64,000 bases of DNA from an uncultured Eubacteriales bacterium (GCA_934525675.1 CAKSZH010000002.1:1-64000); one strand, 5' to 3'. Positions 50,114 through 59,543 are shown, counted from the stretch's first letter. Translations and numbers: made by a program. Notes: generated by a model from the sequence alone, not told the origin.

Positions 50114-51202
50114 ATGATTGCACTTGTAAAATACGGCTACAAAAAGGGAGAAACGGAACTTCGAAGCGTTCCCGTACCGAAGATCGGGGACGACGATGTT
50201 CTCATTGAGGTCAAGGCGGCGGGGGTCTGCGGAAGTGATATTGCGTTCGAGGACGGACACCACGAAAACATTGTGCGTCCTCCCGTGGTTCTGGGACATG
50301 AATTCAGCGGTGTGATTGCAAAAGTCGGCAAAAACGTGACCGACTGGAAGGTCGGCGACCGGGTGGTTTCCGAAAATACGGGATATGTCTGCGGCAAGTG
50401 CTATGCCTGCTCTACGGCGGATTTTCTTTCCTGCCCGGAGCGTCTCGGAATCGGGTACGGCATGGACGGCGCGTTTACCAATTATGTCCGTATTCCCGGT
50501 CAGATTATGAAGATCTATCCGAACTGCCTCATGCACATCCCGGAGGAGATGAGCTTTGAGGAGGCGGCGATCCTGGACCCGTGCTGTAATGCGTATATGG
50601 CGGTGGTGCAGGAATCTCACCTGATGCCGGGCGAATATGTCGCCGTGTTCGGCGTCGGTGCACTGGGACTTTTCAGTATCCAGGCGGCGCGTGTGGCGGG
50701 TGCGGCAAAGATCATTGCCATCGGGCTTTCTTCCGATGAAAAACGCATGGAACTGGCAAGAAAGCTCGGCGCGACGGACGTGCTCTTCAGCGACCGTTGC
50801 GACGTGGTTGCCGAGGTCATGAAGATCACCAAGGGAGACGGAGTGGCTTTGGTCTGCGATTGCGCCGGACCTGCCGTTGTGATGCAGCAGTCAATGGCGA
50901 TCACCCGTCCGTCGGTCGGACAGATCGTCAAGATCGGGTATAATGAGAAACCGCTTGGTTTCTCGCTTGATCCGATCATTGATACCGCGATCAGCGTCAA
51001 GGGACACTTCGGCTACAACTGGGTCTCGTGGCGTAATGTGATGAATCTGGTCGTGGCAGGGAAGATCGACATGAAATCCATGATTACCCACCAGATGAAG
51101 GTTCACCAGTTTTACGAGGCGATTGATCTTATGCGCAAGCAGGAATCCATCAAGGTGATTCTGTATCCTGAGGATCTGGAGCCGGGGGACACGTTGGATT
51201 GA
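50114..51202 (+). CDS. Zinc-dependent alcohol (polyol) dehydrogenase
   Basis: A 362-residue medium-chain dehydrogenase. Catalytic zinc ligands are C(GSD) near residue 37 and GHE near 64; the structural zinc loop is CGKCYAC...C. The cofactor-binding GVGALGLFS segment (GxGxxG) follows. The sequence is closest in style to sorbitol/threonine dehydrogenases. The substrate cannot be read and there is no pathway context. The start at 50114 follows AAGGAG; a longer frame from 50042 lies in the leader. Confidence 0.88.
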   Translation: MIALVKYGYKKGETELRSVPVPKIGDDDVLIEVKAAGVCGSDIAFEDGHHENIVRPPVVLGHEFSGVIAKVGKNVTDWKVGDRVVSENTGYVCGKCYACSTADFLSCPERLGIGYGMDGAFTNYVRIPGQIMKIYPNCLMHIPEEMSFEEAAILDPCCNAYMAVVQESHLMPGEYVAVFGVGALGLFSIQAARVAGAAKIIAIGLSSDEKRMELARKLGATDVLFSDRCDVVAEVMKITKGDGVALVCDCAGPAVVMQQSMAITRPSVGQIVKIGYNEKPLGFSLDPIIDTAISVKGHFGYNWVSWRNVMNLVVAGKIDMKSMITHQMKVHQFYEAIDLMRKQESIKVILYPEDLEPGDTLD

Positions 51203-51364
51203 ATTGCCGGAAGCATGAACTCAAACATCACAGATTGTTGAAGCGCGTCAGAAGTTCCGGGGTGTGATGGACGGCGTAAAAATGCCGATCCGGAAGTACA
51301 GGGCAGACGTTGATATGCCGATTCCGGACGCTTCGTCATGATTTGATGCGGTATCCGTCGAACC

Positions 51365-51402
51365 AGAAAATTGCCGGAGAAAAATCCGGCAATTTTCTTT
51401 GA
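51365..51402. terminator. Terminator after the dehydrogenase gene
   Basis: GAAAATTGCCGGA / TCCGGCAATTTTC stem with a GAAAAA loop and TTT tail. Confidence 0.85.
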
Positions 51403-51420
51403 AAAATCTCAATTTACCTA

Positions 51421-51449
51421 TTGCATTTCCGGTTTCTTTGTGATATAAT
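51421..51449 (+). promoter_or_regulatory. Promoter of tRNA-Val
   Basis: TTGCAT (51421-51426), 17 bp, then TATAAT (51444-51449), 10 bp before the tRNA. Confidence 0.8.
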
Positions 51450-51459
51450 ATCAACGTTC

Positions 51460-51536
51460 GGAGGCATAGCTCAGCTGGTTAGAGCGTTCGGTTCACATCC
51501 GAGAGGTCGAAGGTTCGAGTCCCTCTGTCTCCACCA
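51460..51536 (+). tRNA. tRNA-Val(CAC)
   Basis: A complete 77-nt gene with encoded CCA. The acceptor is GGAGGCA / TGTCTCC, the D-arm GCTCAGCTGGTTAGAGC, the anticodon loop TTCACAT with anticodon CAC, and the T-arm GGTTCGAGTCC. Confidence 0.96.
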
Positions 51537-51548
51537 AGTAGTGACATG

Positions 51549-51578
51549 AAAAAAGCACTGTGTAAACAGTGCTTTTTT
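51549..51578 (+). terminator. Terminator of tRNA-Val
   Basis: AAAAAAGCACTGT / ACAGTGCTTTTTT around a GTAA loop. 51579-51748 contains nothing else recognisable. Confidence 0.92.
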
Positions 51579-51748
51579 CATAAAACAGTACATTTTCCCG
51601 TTTCCGGATTCCGGAAAATCCTGAGAGTCGGACGGCTCGTTTCCGATCGCGTTTGCCTGAATCCCGACGAAGTCGGTCGGAGGGCTTGTTTCCGATCACG
51701 GTTCATTAATACCTTTTGTGCCGGGCGGGGAAGCTATTTGCCGCCGGA

Positions 51749-52666
51749 TTACACCAACATCGGCGCACAGAACAGCGCTTCTCTGAGTTTTCGGTAAATT
51801 CCGGGGAAATCCGCAATCGGCAAGGGGTTTTCACCTACGCCGCATTCCAGCGTGTAAGAGGGAATTCCGAGTTCCCGGATGACCCAATCGGTAAGCCCTC
51901 CGTAGGATGCCAATCCCTCCGCCTCTGATAGCCTGTATCCGGTCATTTCAGCGATTTTCTTTGCGATCGGCAGGGAACCGGGAGCACGCTCCCCGCCGCT
52001 GGTATCAAAGATTTCTTCCCCTTGCGTGTGAAGCGACAGTACCATTTTTACATTCGGGTCCGCACGGAGAAGCCGACAGAGCGAACTGGTTTCCGGCTCT
52101 GATTCAGGCGCCATGCCGCTGTATCTTGTCGGAGCGCCGTCCGGGATCCGGTTTTCTTGTTCCAGTTGCTTGTATTCCGTAAATCCGCAGTCGTAGTTGT
52201 GGTTGAGGTCCACGCCGCGTGCGTTTGCCTGCCAGTGTGAAAAGTCTGTCGATCCGCCGTTCATGTGCAAAACCCGGTCATATAACGGATTCTTTTCGCT
52301 GATCCCATGGATCTGATAATCCGCACCGTCCGGATTGAGCATCGGAACAATCAGGATTTTGTGTGTTTTCATGCAAAATTCCATATCGTAGCGGTAACAT
52401 TTCCTCTTTTTTGTTACGTTTTCGCAAAGATCTTCCGCAAAACGAAGCAGTACGAGGGATGTGATCCACTCCATTCCGTGATGCGTTCCGACCATGATGA
52501 TATGCTTCTTTCCGCTGCCGATCTGCAGAAGCGGGATTCCGGTCCCGAGGATGCTTTTTCCAATTGTACTGATCTCAAGAATCGGATAGGCTTTTCCCAA
52601 CGCTTTTACTGCTTCCTCAAGACGTACTGAATCCAAGGCAAGATCATTTCGTATGATCGAAAACAT
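51749..52666 (-). CDS. M14-family zinc carboxypeptidase
   Basis: A 305-residue peptidase. Zinc ligands are in THHGMEW (HxxE) and SLHTQGE; the catalytic Glu lies in YTLECGVGENP. LNPDGADY and GVDLNHNYD complete the fold. It resembles gamma-D-glutamyl-diamino acid endopeptidases that cut cell-wall peptides. No signal peptide is present, which suggests intracellular recycling of muropeptides. GGAGG precedes the start. It is divergent from the next gene with 39 bp between starts. Confidence 0.9.
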   Translation of the reverse strand: MFSIIRNDLALDSVRLEEAVKALGKAYPILEISTIGKSILGTGIPLLQIGSGKKHIIMVGTHHGMEWITSLVLLRFAEDLCENVTKKRKCYRYDMEFCMKTHKILIVPMLNPDGADYQIHGISEKNPLYDRVLHMNGGSTDFSHWQANARGVDLNHNYDCGFTEYKQLEQENRIPDGAPTRYSGMAPESEPETSSLCRLLRADPNVKMVLSLHTQGEEIFDTSGGERAPGSLPIAKKIAEMTGYRLSEAEGLASYGGLTDWVIRELGIPSYTLECGVGENPLPIADFPGIYRKLREALFCAPMLV

Positions 52667-52705
52667 TTCCCATACCTCCGTTGTTCAAAGAAAGGAGTCC
52701 TTCTC

Positions 52706-53527
52706 ATGTCGAAGCAGACTGATCCCGGCACCCATACTACTGATTATCCTATGAACCGAAAAGCTTTTTTGTGTCTTGCGTTGTTTCTCGGCGCCGGGTA
52801 CCCGCTTTTGTCTCTTTTGAATATTTTTTATATTTCGGTGGAGAGCAATGTCCTCTTTTCCGGAAGTGTCGGTGCCAATATCCTGTGGGTGTTCACCAAT
52901 CTGTTCGCCGCGCTGTTTTTCTTTGTGACATTCGGTACGATGATTGCGGTCTTGTGCAGAAAGCCGACAAAACAGGCGTTGCCTGTCGTCATTCTGTCCT
53001 TTGGTTCGCTGATCTACAAATACGCGGTCGATCTTCTGCTTGTTTATTTGTTTGACGGATTTCCGACCGGGGCACCCGGATTCGGACGGGACCTTGTCAG
53101 CGCACTGTTCAATCTGTTGCCGGAGGCGATTGAGTTTCTTGTTATTTTCCTCATAGCCCGCTCAATCGGAGGGAAGTATCGTTCTCTGCTTGCCGTGTCT
53201 GCCTCCGCCGCCCGGTATCTGCCGGATCGGGGGGCGGCAGAGCGTTACTGCCCCTATCCGTACAGGAGGATGCTGGATCGTACCAATCCCTTGCTTGCCG
53301 GAGCATTTTACGCGTCGCTCGTCAATTTTGCCATGCGATTGTTTTCGTTTGTGCTCGGAGAACTGTCTCTTACCATCGGCGGCGGATGGGCACCGTCCAC
53401 GGCAGCCGACTGGCTGGCGATCTTCGCCGAAGTATTGTTTGAAATTGTACTGTCCGTTGCCGGATTCTTCTTTATGAGATGGCTTTCCGGGCAGATCTAT
53501 TCCCGTGTTTTTGCGAAACAGTGCTGA
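52706..53527 (+). CDS. Polytopic membrane protein of unknown function
   Basis: A 273-residue protein with about seven hydrophobic helices: near 18-40, 57-85, 92-115, 135-152, 195-218, 235-250 and 250-262. A conserved-looking NLLPEAIEFLVIFLI segment lies near residue 140, and a Tyr/Arg-rich loop near 170-190. It has no catalytic motif I can defend and no clear family. The ribosome site is AAAGGAG. Being divergent from the M14 peptidase suggests shared promoter space but not a shared task. Confidence 0.75.
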   Translation: MSKQTDPGTHTTDYPMNRKAFLCLALFLGAGYPLLSLLNIFYISVESNVLFSGSVGANILWVFTNLFAALFFFVTFGTMIAVLCRKPTKQALPVVILSFGSLIYKYAVDLLLVYLFDGFPTGAPGFGRDLVSALFNLLPEAIEFLVIFLIARSIGGKYRSLLAVSASAARYLPDRGAAERYCPYPYRRMLDRTNPLLAGAFYASLVNFAMRLFSFVLGELSLTIGGGWAPSTAADWLAIFAEVLFEIVLSVAGFFFMRWLSGQIYSRVFAKQC

Positions 53528-53631
53528 TTTTGTATCTGATTGTCAATTATCCGCGAAACGCATAGAATAAGAATGAAGGAGAGAGACGGATGCCGTTTCG
53601 CCTTCATGATTCTTTGTCGGAGGTAATTGAT

Positions 53632-54492
53632 ATGACAGATAACAGAAACGGGTGTGGAGGCAATCCGTCGGGACGGAATGAAATGGTCTGCATTGACACG
53701 GAGCGGGTGTTGGACTCCTGCCGCGACCGTGACTGCTTTGAGAATGTCCGGGTGTACCTGACGGATCTCGGAAACGACATTCTTGACCGGACCTCCAGTG
53801 TCCGCACCAAGAGTGCAGAGATCGCGTGGACCTACATCGGAATTGATCCGGTACAGTTCAACCGTGGCTTTTACACGGTAACCATACGTTTTTATATCAA
53901 GGTCTGCTGTGAGGCGTGCGTCGGGAACGGACGCTCGCAGGAATTTGAGGGAATCTGTGTAGTCGAAAAGCACGTGGTTTTGTTCGGTGGAGAAAGCGCG
54001 GTCAGCGTGTTCCGCAGCAATGCGAATTCCGGTGATTTTTGCGGAATGCCGGAACCGTGTACGCAATGTTCCTCCGTTCCGACGGCAGTTGTGGAGGCGG
54101 TTGCGCCGGTGGTACTCAGCACCAGGATCGTGGAAACACCGGAGGAATGCAACTGCTGCTGTTGCTGTTGCCAGAACGAGGTCCCGGAGCGCATTTTGTC
54201 CAGGCTCAACGGAACGCTTGATTTTGATGACAATGGAAATCACGGAAAGTACCTTGCGATTTCTTTCGGGATCTTCTCGGTCGTCAGAATCGTCCGTCCC
54301 GCGCAGTATCTCATTCATGCGACGGAGTACAACGTGCCCGACAAACAGTGTCTGGAGACTCAGGACAACGACCCCTGCGGCGTCTTCCGCACGATGCCGT
54401 TCCCGACCGGCGCGTTTAACGCGGGGAACGTTTCCTCTTACAACAGAACGTCGGAGCGCGGCAACAACGGCCGTTGCGGGTGCGGCAGCTGA
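53632..54492 (+). CDS. Cysteine-rich protein of unknown function (spore-coat-like in character)
   Basis: A 286-residue soluble protein with an unusual cysteine content. A run of six consecutive Cys occurs in NCCCCCCQ near residue 175; others include CCEAC, CTQC and a terminal CGCGS. The ordered part opens VLDSCRDRDCFENVRVYLT and continues with beta-rich segments (FYTVTIRFYIKVCC). Such Cys-rich, secretion-signal-free proteins in Clostridia are often conserved and suspected of roles in the spore coat or metal binding, but none is established here. The start at 53632 follows GGAGGT; the longer frame from 53590 has none. Confidence 0.75.
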   Translation: MTDNRNGCGGNPSGRNEMVCIDTERVLDSCRDRDCFENVRVYLTDLGNDILDRTSSVRTKSAEIAWTYIGIDPVQFNRGFYTVTIRFYIKVCCEACVGNGRSQEFEGICVVEKHVVLFGGESAVSVFRSNANSGDFCGMPEPCTQCSSVPTAVVEAVAPVVLSTRIVETPEECNCCCCCCQNEVPERILSRLNGTLDFDDNGNHGKYLAISFGIFSVVRIVRPAQYLIHATEYNVPDKQCLETQDNDPCGVFRTMPFPTGAFNAGNVSSYNRTSERGNNGRCGCGS

Positions 54493-54568
54493 CAGAGCGC
54501 CCGGATTTCAGGAACCGATCCGTATTTTTCTGCCACTTTCCGGCATATAGCGGCACCTGAACCCATAG

Positions 54569-54606
54569 AAAAAACGGCTGACTGCCTTGGCAGTCAGCCG
54601 TTTTGA
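54569..54606. terminator. Bidirectional terminator between the Cys-rich gene and purA
   Basis: AAAACGGCTGACTGCC / GGCAGTCAGCCGTTTT with a TT loop: near-perfect and symmetrical. Confidence 0.93.
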
Positions 54607-54617
54607 TGTTTTTCCGA

Positions 54618-55892
54618 TCAGAACATTTCAACAAAAGCTTCACGCTCAGCGCCGACCGAAACATACTTGATCGGTGCACCGACCAGCTTTTCCACATACC
54701 TGATGTAATCAAGCGCCGCCTTCGGGAGATCCGCGGGCTTGCGGCATCCGGAAATGTCGCATTTCCAACCGTCCACGTACTCATAAACCGGCTTTGCGAT
54801 ATTGAGCGCGCCGCCGACGGGGAAGTCGTGAACCGTAGTGCCGTTAACATCGTAAGCGACACAGACGGGAATCTTGTCCAGGTAAGAAAGAATGTCCAGC
54901 TTGGTCAGAGCGATTTCGTCGGCACCCTGGATACGGACACCGTAGCGGGATGCGACTGCGTCAAACGGACCGACGCGTCTCGGTCTGCCGGTTGCCGCGC
55001 CGTACTCGCCGCCAGCCTTGCGGAGTGCTTCCGCTTCGTCGCCGAACATCTCGACCGTGAAGGGACCCTCGCCGACGCAGGTGGAATACGCCTTCATAAT
55101 GCCGATGCTCTTATCCAGTTTGAGTCCGGGAACGCCCGCGCCGATGGGCGCGTAAGCCGCAATATTGGAGGAAGAGGAGGTGTAGGGATAGATGCCGAAA
55201 TCAATATCGCGGAGTGCGCCGAGCTGTGCCTCAAACATGATGCGCTTGCCGGCTTTTGCCGCTGCGGTCAGATATACCCCGGTATCTACAATGTAATCGT
55301 GGAACATATCCGCATACTTATTGAGCCATGCGAGCGTTTCGTCGTAGTTGACCGGCTCGGACTTATAGAGCCCCTCGATCAGCGCAGATTCAAATTCCAC
55401 AACACTGGTCAGGCGTTCTGCCATGTACTTTTTGTCCAGAAGATCGCCGATGCGGATACACTTTTTCATGTACTTGTCGCCGTAAACGGGGGCGATACCG
55501 CGGCGGGTGGAGCCGTACTTCTTGCCTGCAAGACGGTCTTCTTCCAGGCAGTCGCGGCGGACATGGCAGGGAAGCGTGATGACTGCACGATCACTGATCT
55601 TAAGGTTCTTCGGGGAAATCTCGATGCCGCCTTCGCGGAGCCTTCCGATCTCCTTTTCCAGATGCTCCAGATCAATTGCCATACCATTGCCCATCACGCA
55701 GGTGACCTCGGGGCGGAGAATGCCGGAGGGAAGCAGATTCAGAATGAATTTACCTCTTTCGTTGATCACGGTATGACCGGCGTTGTTGCCGCCCTGATAC
55801 CGGGCAACAATGTCCTGATTCTGTGAAAGCAGATCGACCATACGGCCCTTGCCTTCGTCACCCCAGTTGATTCCGACGATTGCTGTTAACAT
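54618..55892 (-). CDS. purA: Adenylosuccinate synthase
   Basis: A 424-residue enzyme joining IMP and aspartate in AMP synthesis using GTP. Motifs: GINWGDEGKGRMVD at the N-terminus (P-loop-like), QGGNNAGHT, and TGRPRRVGPFD. The ribosome site GGAGG lies 7 nt before ATG. It is the last gene of the tig-clpP-clpX-purA unit, 40 nt after clpX. Confidence 0.97.
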   Translation of the reverse strand: MLTAIVGINWGDEGKGRMVDLLSQNQDIVARYQGGNNAGHTVINERGKFILNLLPSGILRPEVTCVMGNGMAIDLEHLEKEIGRLREGGIEISPKNLKISDRAVITLPCHVRRDCLEEDRLAGKKYGSTRRGIAPVYGDKYMKKCIRIGDLLDKKYMAERLTSVVEFESALIEGLYKSEPVNYDETLAWLNKYADMFHDYIVDTGVYLTAAAKAGKRIMFEAQLGALRDIDFGIYPYTSSSSNIAAYAPIGAGVPGLKLDKSIGIMKAYSTCVGEGPFTVEMFGDEAEALRKAGGEYGAATGRPRRVGPFDAVASRYGVRIQGADEIALTKLDILSYLDKIPVCVAYDVNGTTVHDFPVGGALNIAKPVYEYVDGWKCDISGCRKPADLPKAALDYIRYVEKLVGAPIKYVSVGAEREAFVEMF

Positions 55893-55932
55893 GTTTTAAC
55901 CTCCATATGTACGGGAAACCGTTTGCTTTTGC

Positions 55933-57279
55933 TTACTCGCCGCCGGCTTTCAGCTTTGCGGGTTCCCCGGATTCCTTGAGCCTGAGAACAGGCTCTGTTT
56001 TGTGTTCTGCAAAGTCCTTGGTAATGATGACGGAATCCACATCCGTCCGCGAGGGGATCTCATACATCAGCGTGGTCATCAGTTCCTCAAAGATCGCACG
56101 CAAGCCTCTTGCGCCGGTTTTCCGTTCCAGTGCTTCTTTTGCGATGGCGCGGAGCGCGTCGTCTTCAAAGGTCAGCGTGACGTGATCCATTTCGAACAGC
56201 TTTTCGTACTGCCGGACGATGGAGTTACGCGGTTCGCTGATGATGCGTACCAATGCATCCTCGTCCAGCTCCGTGAGGGGAACAATGACCGGGATACGAC
56301 CGACCAGCTCGGGAATCAGCCCGAACTTCACAATGTCGTGCGGCACGACGTCGCGGTAGATCCCTTTTTCGTCCTGTTCGGATTTCTTGAGGATCTCGCC
56401 GCCGAAACCGATGGTCTGGTTGCCTTTGCGCTTTTCGATGATCTTCTCAAGACCTTCAAACGCGCCGCCGCAGATGAACAGGATGTTCTCCGTGTTGATT
56501 TGAATGAATTCCTGATTAGGATGCTTGCGTCCGCCCTGCGGGGGAACGTTGGAAACGGTACCCTCCAGAATCTTCAGAAGCGCCTGCTGAACGCCTTCAC
56601 CGGAAACATCTCTTGTGATGGAGCGGTTCTCGCTCTTGCGGGCAATTTTGTCGATTTCATCAATATAAATGATTCCGTGCTCGGCAAGCTCAATATCATA
56701 GTCTGCCGCCTGAATGAGCCGGAGGAGAATATTCTCCACATCTTCGCCGACGTATCCGGCTTCGGTCAGGGTCGTCGCGTCCGCAATGGCAAACGGTACC
56801 TTGAGGGATTTTGCGAGCGTCTGCGCAAGGTAAGTCTTGCCGACGCCCGTGGGACCGATCAGAAGCACATTGCTTTTCTGAAGCTCCACGTCGTCCTTTT
56901 TGTCGGTATCCGCTACGCTTGCACGCTTACGCTTGCCGTGTTTCTGGTTGTCTTTTGAGAGAATACGCTTGTAGTGATTGTAGACTGCAACGGACAGCGC
57001 GATCTTGGCTTCATCCTGCCCGATGACATATTCGTCAAGCGACGCTTTGATCTCCTTCGGTTTCGGAAGCGTTTCGACGGACAGATGCGTCAGATCGTTC
57101 TGATCCATACTGATCCGGTCGTCGATAAGCTGCCCGCAAGCGTCCACACAGTAATCACAGATATAGGTTCCCGGATCCTTTCCGGGGATCAGAAAATTGA
57201 CATTCCGCTCGGAACGTCCGCAAAAAGAGCAGTGAAGTCCGTCGGATGCGGGAGTGTTCCCACCGTTATTTGTTGCCAT
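55933..57279 (-). CDS. clpX: ClpX, unfoldase subunit of ClpXP
   Basis: A 448-residue AAA+ unfoldase that feeds substrates to ClpP. A C4 zinc finger (CSFC...CDYC) is at residues 17-45, Walker A GPTGVGKT near 148, Walker B IIYIDEIDKI, then sensor motifs. The start at 57279 follows GAAAGG; a TTG three codons earlier is possible. It lies 21 nt after clpP. Confidence 0.97.
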   Translation of the reverse strand: MATNNGGNTPASDGLHCSFCGRSERNVNFLIPGKDPGTYICDYCVDACGQLIDDRISMDQNDLTHLSVETLPKPKEIKASLDEYVIGQDEAKIALSVAVYNHYKRILSKDNQKHGKRKRASVADTDKKDDVELQKSNVLLIGPTGVGKTYLAQTLAKSLKVPFAIADATTLTEAGYVGEDVENILLRLIQAADYDIELAEHGIIYIDEIDKIARKSENRSITRDVSGEGVQQALLKILEGTVSNVPPQGGRKHPNQEFIQINTENILFICGGAFEGLEKIIEKRKGNQTIGFGGEILKKSEQDEKGIYRDVVPHDIVKFGLIPELVGRIPVIVPLTELDEDALVRIISEPRNSIVRQYEKLFEMDHVTLTFEDDALRAIAKEALERKTGARGLRAIFEELMTTLMYEIPSRTDVDSVIITKDFAEHKTEPVLRLKESGEPAKLKAGGE

Positions 57280-57300
57280 GAAAGCCAACCTTTCCGTGAA

Positions 57301-57909
57301 TTATGCGCGCTTGGTATAAATATGATCGATCAGACCATATGCAAGCGCTTCATCTGCGGTCATAAAATGATCGCGTTCGGTGTCGCGCTCGATGGTTGCA
57401 ATGTCCTTGCCGGTATTCTCCGCGAGGATCTTGTTGAGCTTTTCGCGGGTACGGAGGATCAGCTCTGCCTGGATCTTGATGTCAGTTGCCTGACCCTTGG
57501 CACCGCCGGATGGCTGATGGATCATGATCTCGCTGTTGGGAAGCGCGTAACGCTTGCCCTTGGCGCCCGCGGAAAGCAGGAATGCGCCCATGCTTGCCGC
57601 CATGCCGATGCAGATGGTGGAAACGTCGCATTTGATGAAATTCATGGTATCGTAAATTGCCATGCCGGAGGTGATGACACCGCCGGGACTGTTGATATAC
57701 AGAGAAATGTCCTTATCGGGATCCTGTGCCTCAAGGAACAGAAGCTGTGCCACGACCAGCGACGCGGTCGTGTCGTTGACTTCGTCCGCAAGAAAAATGA
57801 TCCGGTCGTTGAGCAGACGGGAGTAAATGTCATAGGAACGCTCGCCCCGGCTGGTCTGTTCGACAACCATCGGCACCAGCGCATCATATCTGAAATCGGA
57901 AATGTTCAT
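57301..57909 (-). CDS. clpP: ClpP, protease subunit
   Basis: A 202-residue serine protease. The triad is Ser in GMAASMGAF, His in IMIHQPSGG and Asp in ERDTERDHF. The N-terminus LVPMVVEQTSRGERSYDIYSRLL is typical. ATG 57909 is taken; TTG at 57915 has better spacing (6 nt) to GAGGTGA. It works with ClpX encoded next. Confidence 0.97.
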   Translation of the reverse strand: MNISDFRYDALVPMVVEQTSRGERSYDIYSRLLNDRIIFLADEVNDTTASLVVAQLLFLEAQDPDKDISLYINSPGGVITSGMAIYDTMNFIKCDVSTICIGMAASMGAFLLSAGAKGKRYALPNSEIMIHQPSGGAKGQATDIKIQAELILRTREKLNKILAENTGKDIATIERDTERDHFMTADEALAYGLIDHIYTKRA

Positions 57910-57974
57910 GGACAACTTTCTTCACCTCACTATTCTGAGAGTAACGGGGAAATAGTCGAGTTTTCCGGGAAGAT

Positions 57975-57995
57975 ACCGCCGGCAAAGCCGGCGGT
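57975..57995 (-). terminator. Hairpin between tig and clpP
   Basis: A perfect 9-bp stem ACCGCCGGC / GCCGGCGGT with a three-base loop and no T-run. It may be a partial terminator, a processing site or an mRNA-stabilising structure that sets tig above clpPX in expression. Confidence 0.6.
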
Positions 57996-58008
57996 GAAAT
58001 TTTCGTAC

Positions 58009-59472
58009 TTATTCAGCCTTGTCTTCGGTCTTTGCGGCAGTTTTCTTTGCGGTGGCCTTCTTTGCCGCAGGCTTCTTCTCCGCAGGCTTCTTTTCTTCGG
58101 TTTCTTCGGCGGATTCCTCGGCCTTGGGAGCCTTTTCTGCGGTCTTTGCCTTGGAGGCGGTCTTCTTTGCGGGAGCCTTCTTTGCGGGCTTTGCGGCAAC
58201 GGCAACAGCCTTTTCCTTGACCAGGTCGGAAGCCTTCTTGACCTTGAGGTCAGCGGCAACCGCGTCTCTCTCGACCAGTTCCTTTACCTTGTCGATTTCC
58301 ATACCGTAGGAATCGGCGATCCGCTTGATCTCTTCCTCAATCTCTTCCTCGGTGACGGCGATGTTCTCCAGCTCCGCAATCTTTTCAAGAGCCAGTCTGC
58401 ACTTGACCTGACGCTCTGCCTGCGGGCGGAGTTGCTCGCGGAGCTGATCCAGCGTCATGCCGGTGTACTTGAAGTAGGTGTTGAGATCCAGTCCCTGCAT
58501 CCGCAGACGGTTGTCATAGTCGCGGACGAAATTCTCGGTCTCGGCGACGAACATTGCCTCCGGGATGTCGGCTTCCAGTTTGTCGATGAGTGCACTCATG
58601 AGCTTTTCTTCAAACTCGTTTTCAGCGGCGGTCTCATGTCTCTTCTCGATTTTTGCCTTCACATCCGCACGGTATTCAGCAAAGGTATCAAATTCCGAAA
58701 CGTCTTTTGCAAAATCGTCGTCCAGTTCGGGAAGCTCAATCTTTTTGACCTTTTTGACGGTCGTCTTGAACACAGCGGGCTTACCTGCAAGTTCCTTTGC
58801 GTGGTAGTCTTCGGGGAAGGTGACGTTCACGTCAAATTCCTTGCCGACTTCCTTGCCGGCGATCTGTTCCTCAAAGCCGGGGATGAAGGAACCGGAGCCG
58901 AGCTTGAGGGAATAATCGGTGCCCTTGCCGCCCTCGAATGCCTTGCCGTCGGTAAAGCCTTCAAAGTCGATCACAACGGTATCGCCCATCTCGGGCGCTC
59001 TGTCTTCCACATCGCTCTCGCGGGAGTTTCTCTCGCGGACAACATTGATCTCCGCGTCGACCTCTTCGTCGGTTACGGGAGCAACCGTCTTTTCTGCCTC
59101 AATGCCGAGGTAATCCTTGATTGCGACTTCCGGTTTGACGGCAGTCTTCACGGAAAGAACCACACCGTTTTCGTCGATGGAAACGATGTCGAACTCGGGC
59201 TGACCGACAGGCTCAATGCCTGCTTCTTTGATTGCTTCGGGGTACGCGGTGGGAATGATGTCGTTGATGGCATCCTCATAGAACACGCCCTTGCCGTACA
59301 TTTTTTCGACGACGGAGCGGGGAGCCTTGCCCGGACGGAATCCGGGAACATTGATTTTCTTGACCTGCTTGCGGTAAACTTTTTCCACAGCGGAATCAAA
59401 GGTTTCCTTCGCAACAGAGAATTCCAGGGTGACCTGGTTCTTGTCGGTTTTTTCACATTTCGTGACGCTCAT
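58009..59472 (-). CDS. tig: Trigger factor with lysine/alanine-rich tail
   Basis: A 487-residue ribosome-bound chaperone and prolyl isomerase. The ribosome-binding signature is VPGFRPGKAPRSVVEKMYG near residues 42-60, the PPIase domain holds GDTVVIDFEGFTDGKAFEGG (about 162-181), and the C-terminal chaperone domain runs to about 425. Family length is about 430; here 60 further residues of Lys/Ala/Pro/Glu repeats (AKKAPAKKTASK, EKKPAEKKPAAKKATAKK) follow. Such histone H1-like tails may bind RNA or DNA. GGAGG precedes the start. It is the first gene of tig-clpP-clpX-purA. Confidence 0.95.
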   Translation of the reverse strand: MSVTKCEKTDKNQVTLEFSVAKETFDSAVEKVYRKQVKKINVPGFRPGKAPRSVVEKMYGKGVFYEDAINDIIPTAYPEAIKEAGIEPVGQPEFDIVSIDENGVVLSVKTAVKPEVAIKDYLGIEAEKTVAPVTDEEVDAEINVVRERNSRESDVEDRAPEMGDTVVIDFEGFTDGKAFEGGKGTDYSLKLGSGSFIPGFEEQIAGKEVGKEFDVNVTFPEDYHAKELAGKPAVFKTTVKKVKKIELPELDDDFAKDVSEFDTFAEYRADVKAKIEKRHETAAENEFEEKLMSALIDKLEADIPEAMFVAETENFVRDYDNRLRMQGLDLNTYFKYTGMTLDQLREQLRPQAERQVKCRLALEKIAELENIAVTEEEIEEEIKRIADSYGMEIDKVKELVERDAVAADLKVKKASDLVKEKAVAVAAKPAKKAPAKKTASKAKTAEKAPKAEESAEETEEKKPAEKKPAAKKATAKKTAAKTEDKAE

Positions 59473-59514
59473 TTTACTTCCTCCAAAAGAAAATATAAAA
59501 ACACATACTCTTAT

Positions 59515-59543
59515 ATTCTACAAAAATTACGACACGGTGTCAA
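59515..59543 (-). promoter_or_regulatory. Promoter of tig-clpP-clpX-purA
   Basis: The minus strand has TTGACA (59543-59538), 17 bp, then TAGAAT (59520-59515). No CIRCE or CtsR-type repeat was seen. Confidence 0.8.

Noticed and set aside
54140..54180. Short TGC/TGT repeat as a slippage site or frameshift in the Cys-rich gene
   Set aside because: The frame stays open on both sides with similar composition, so the codons are best read as a genuine run of cysteines.
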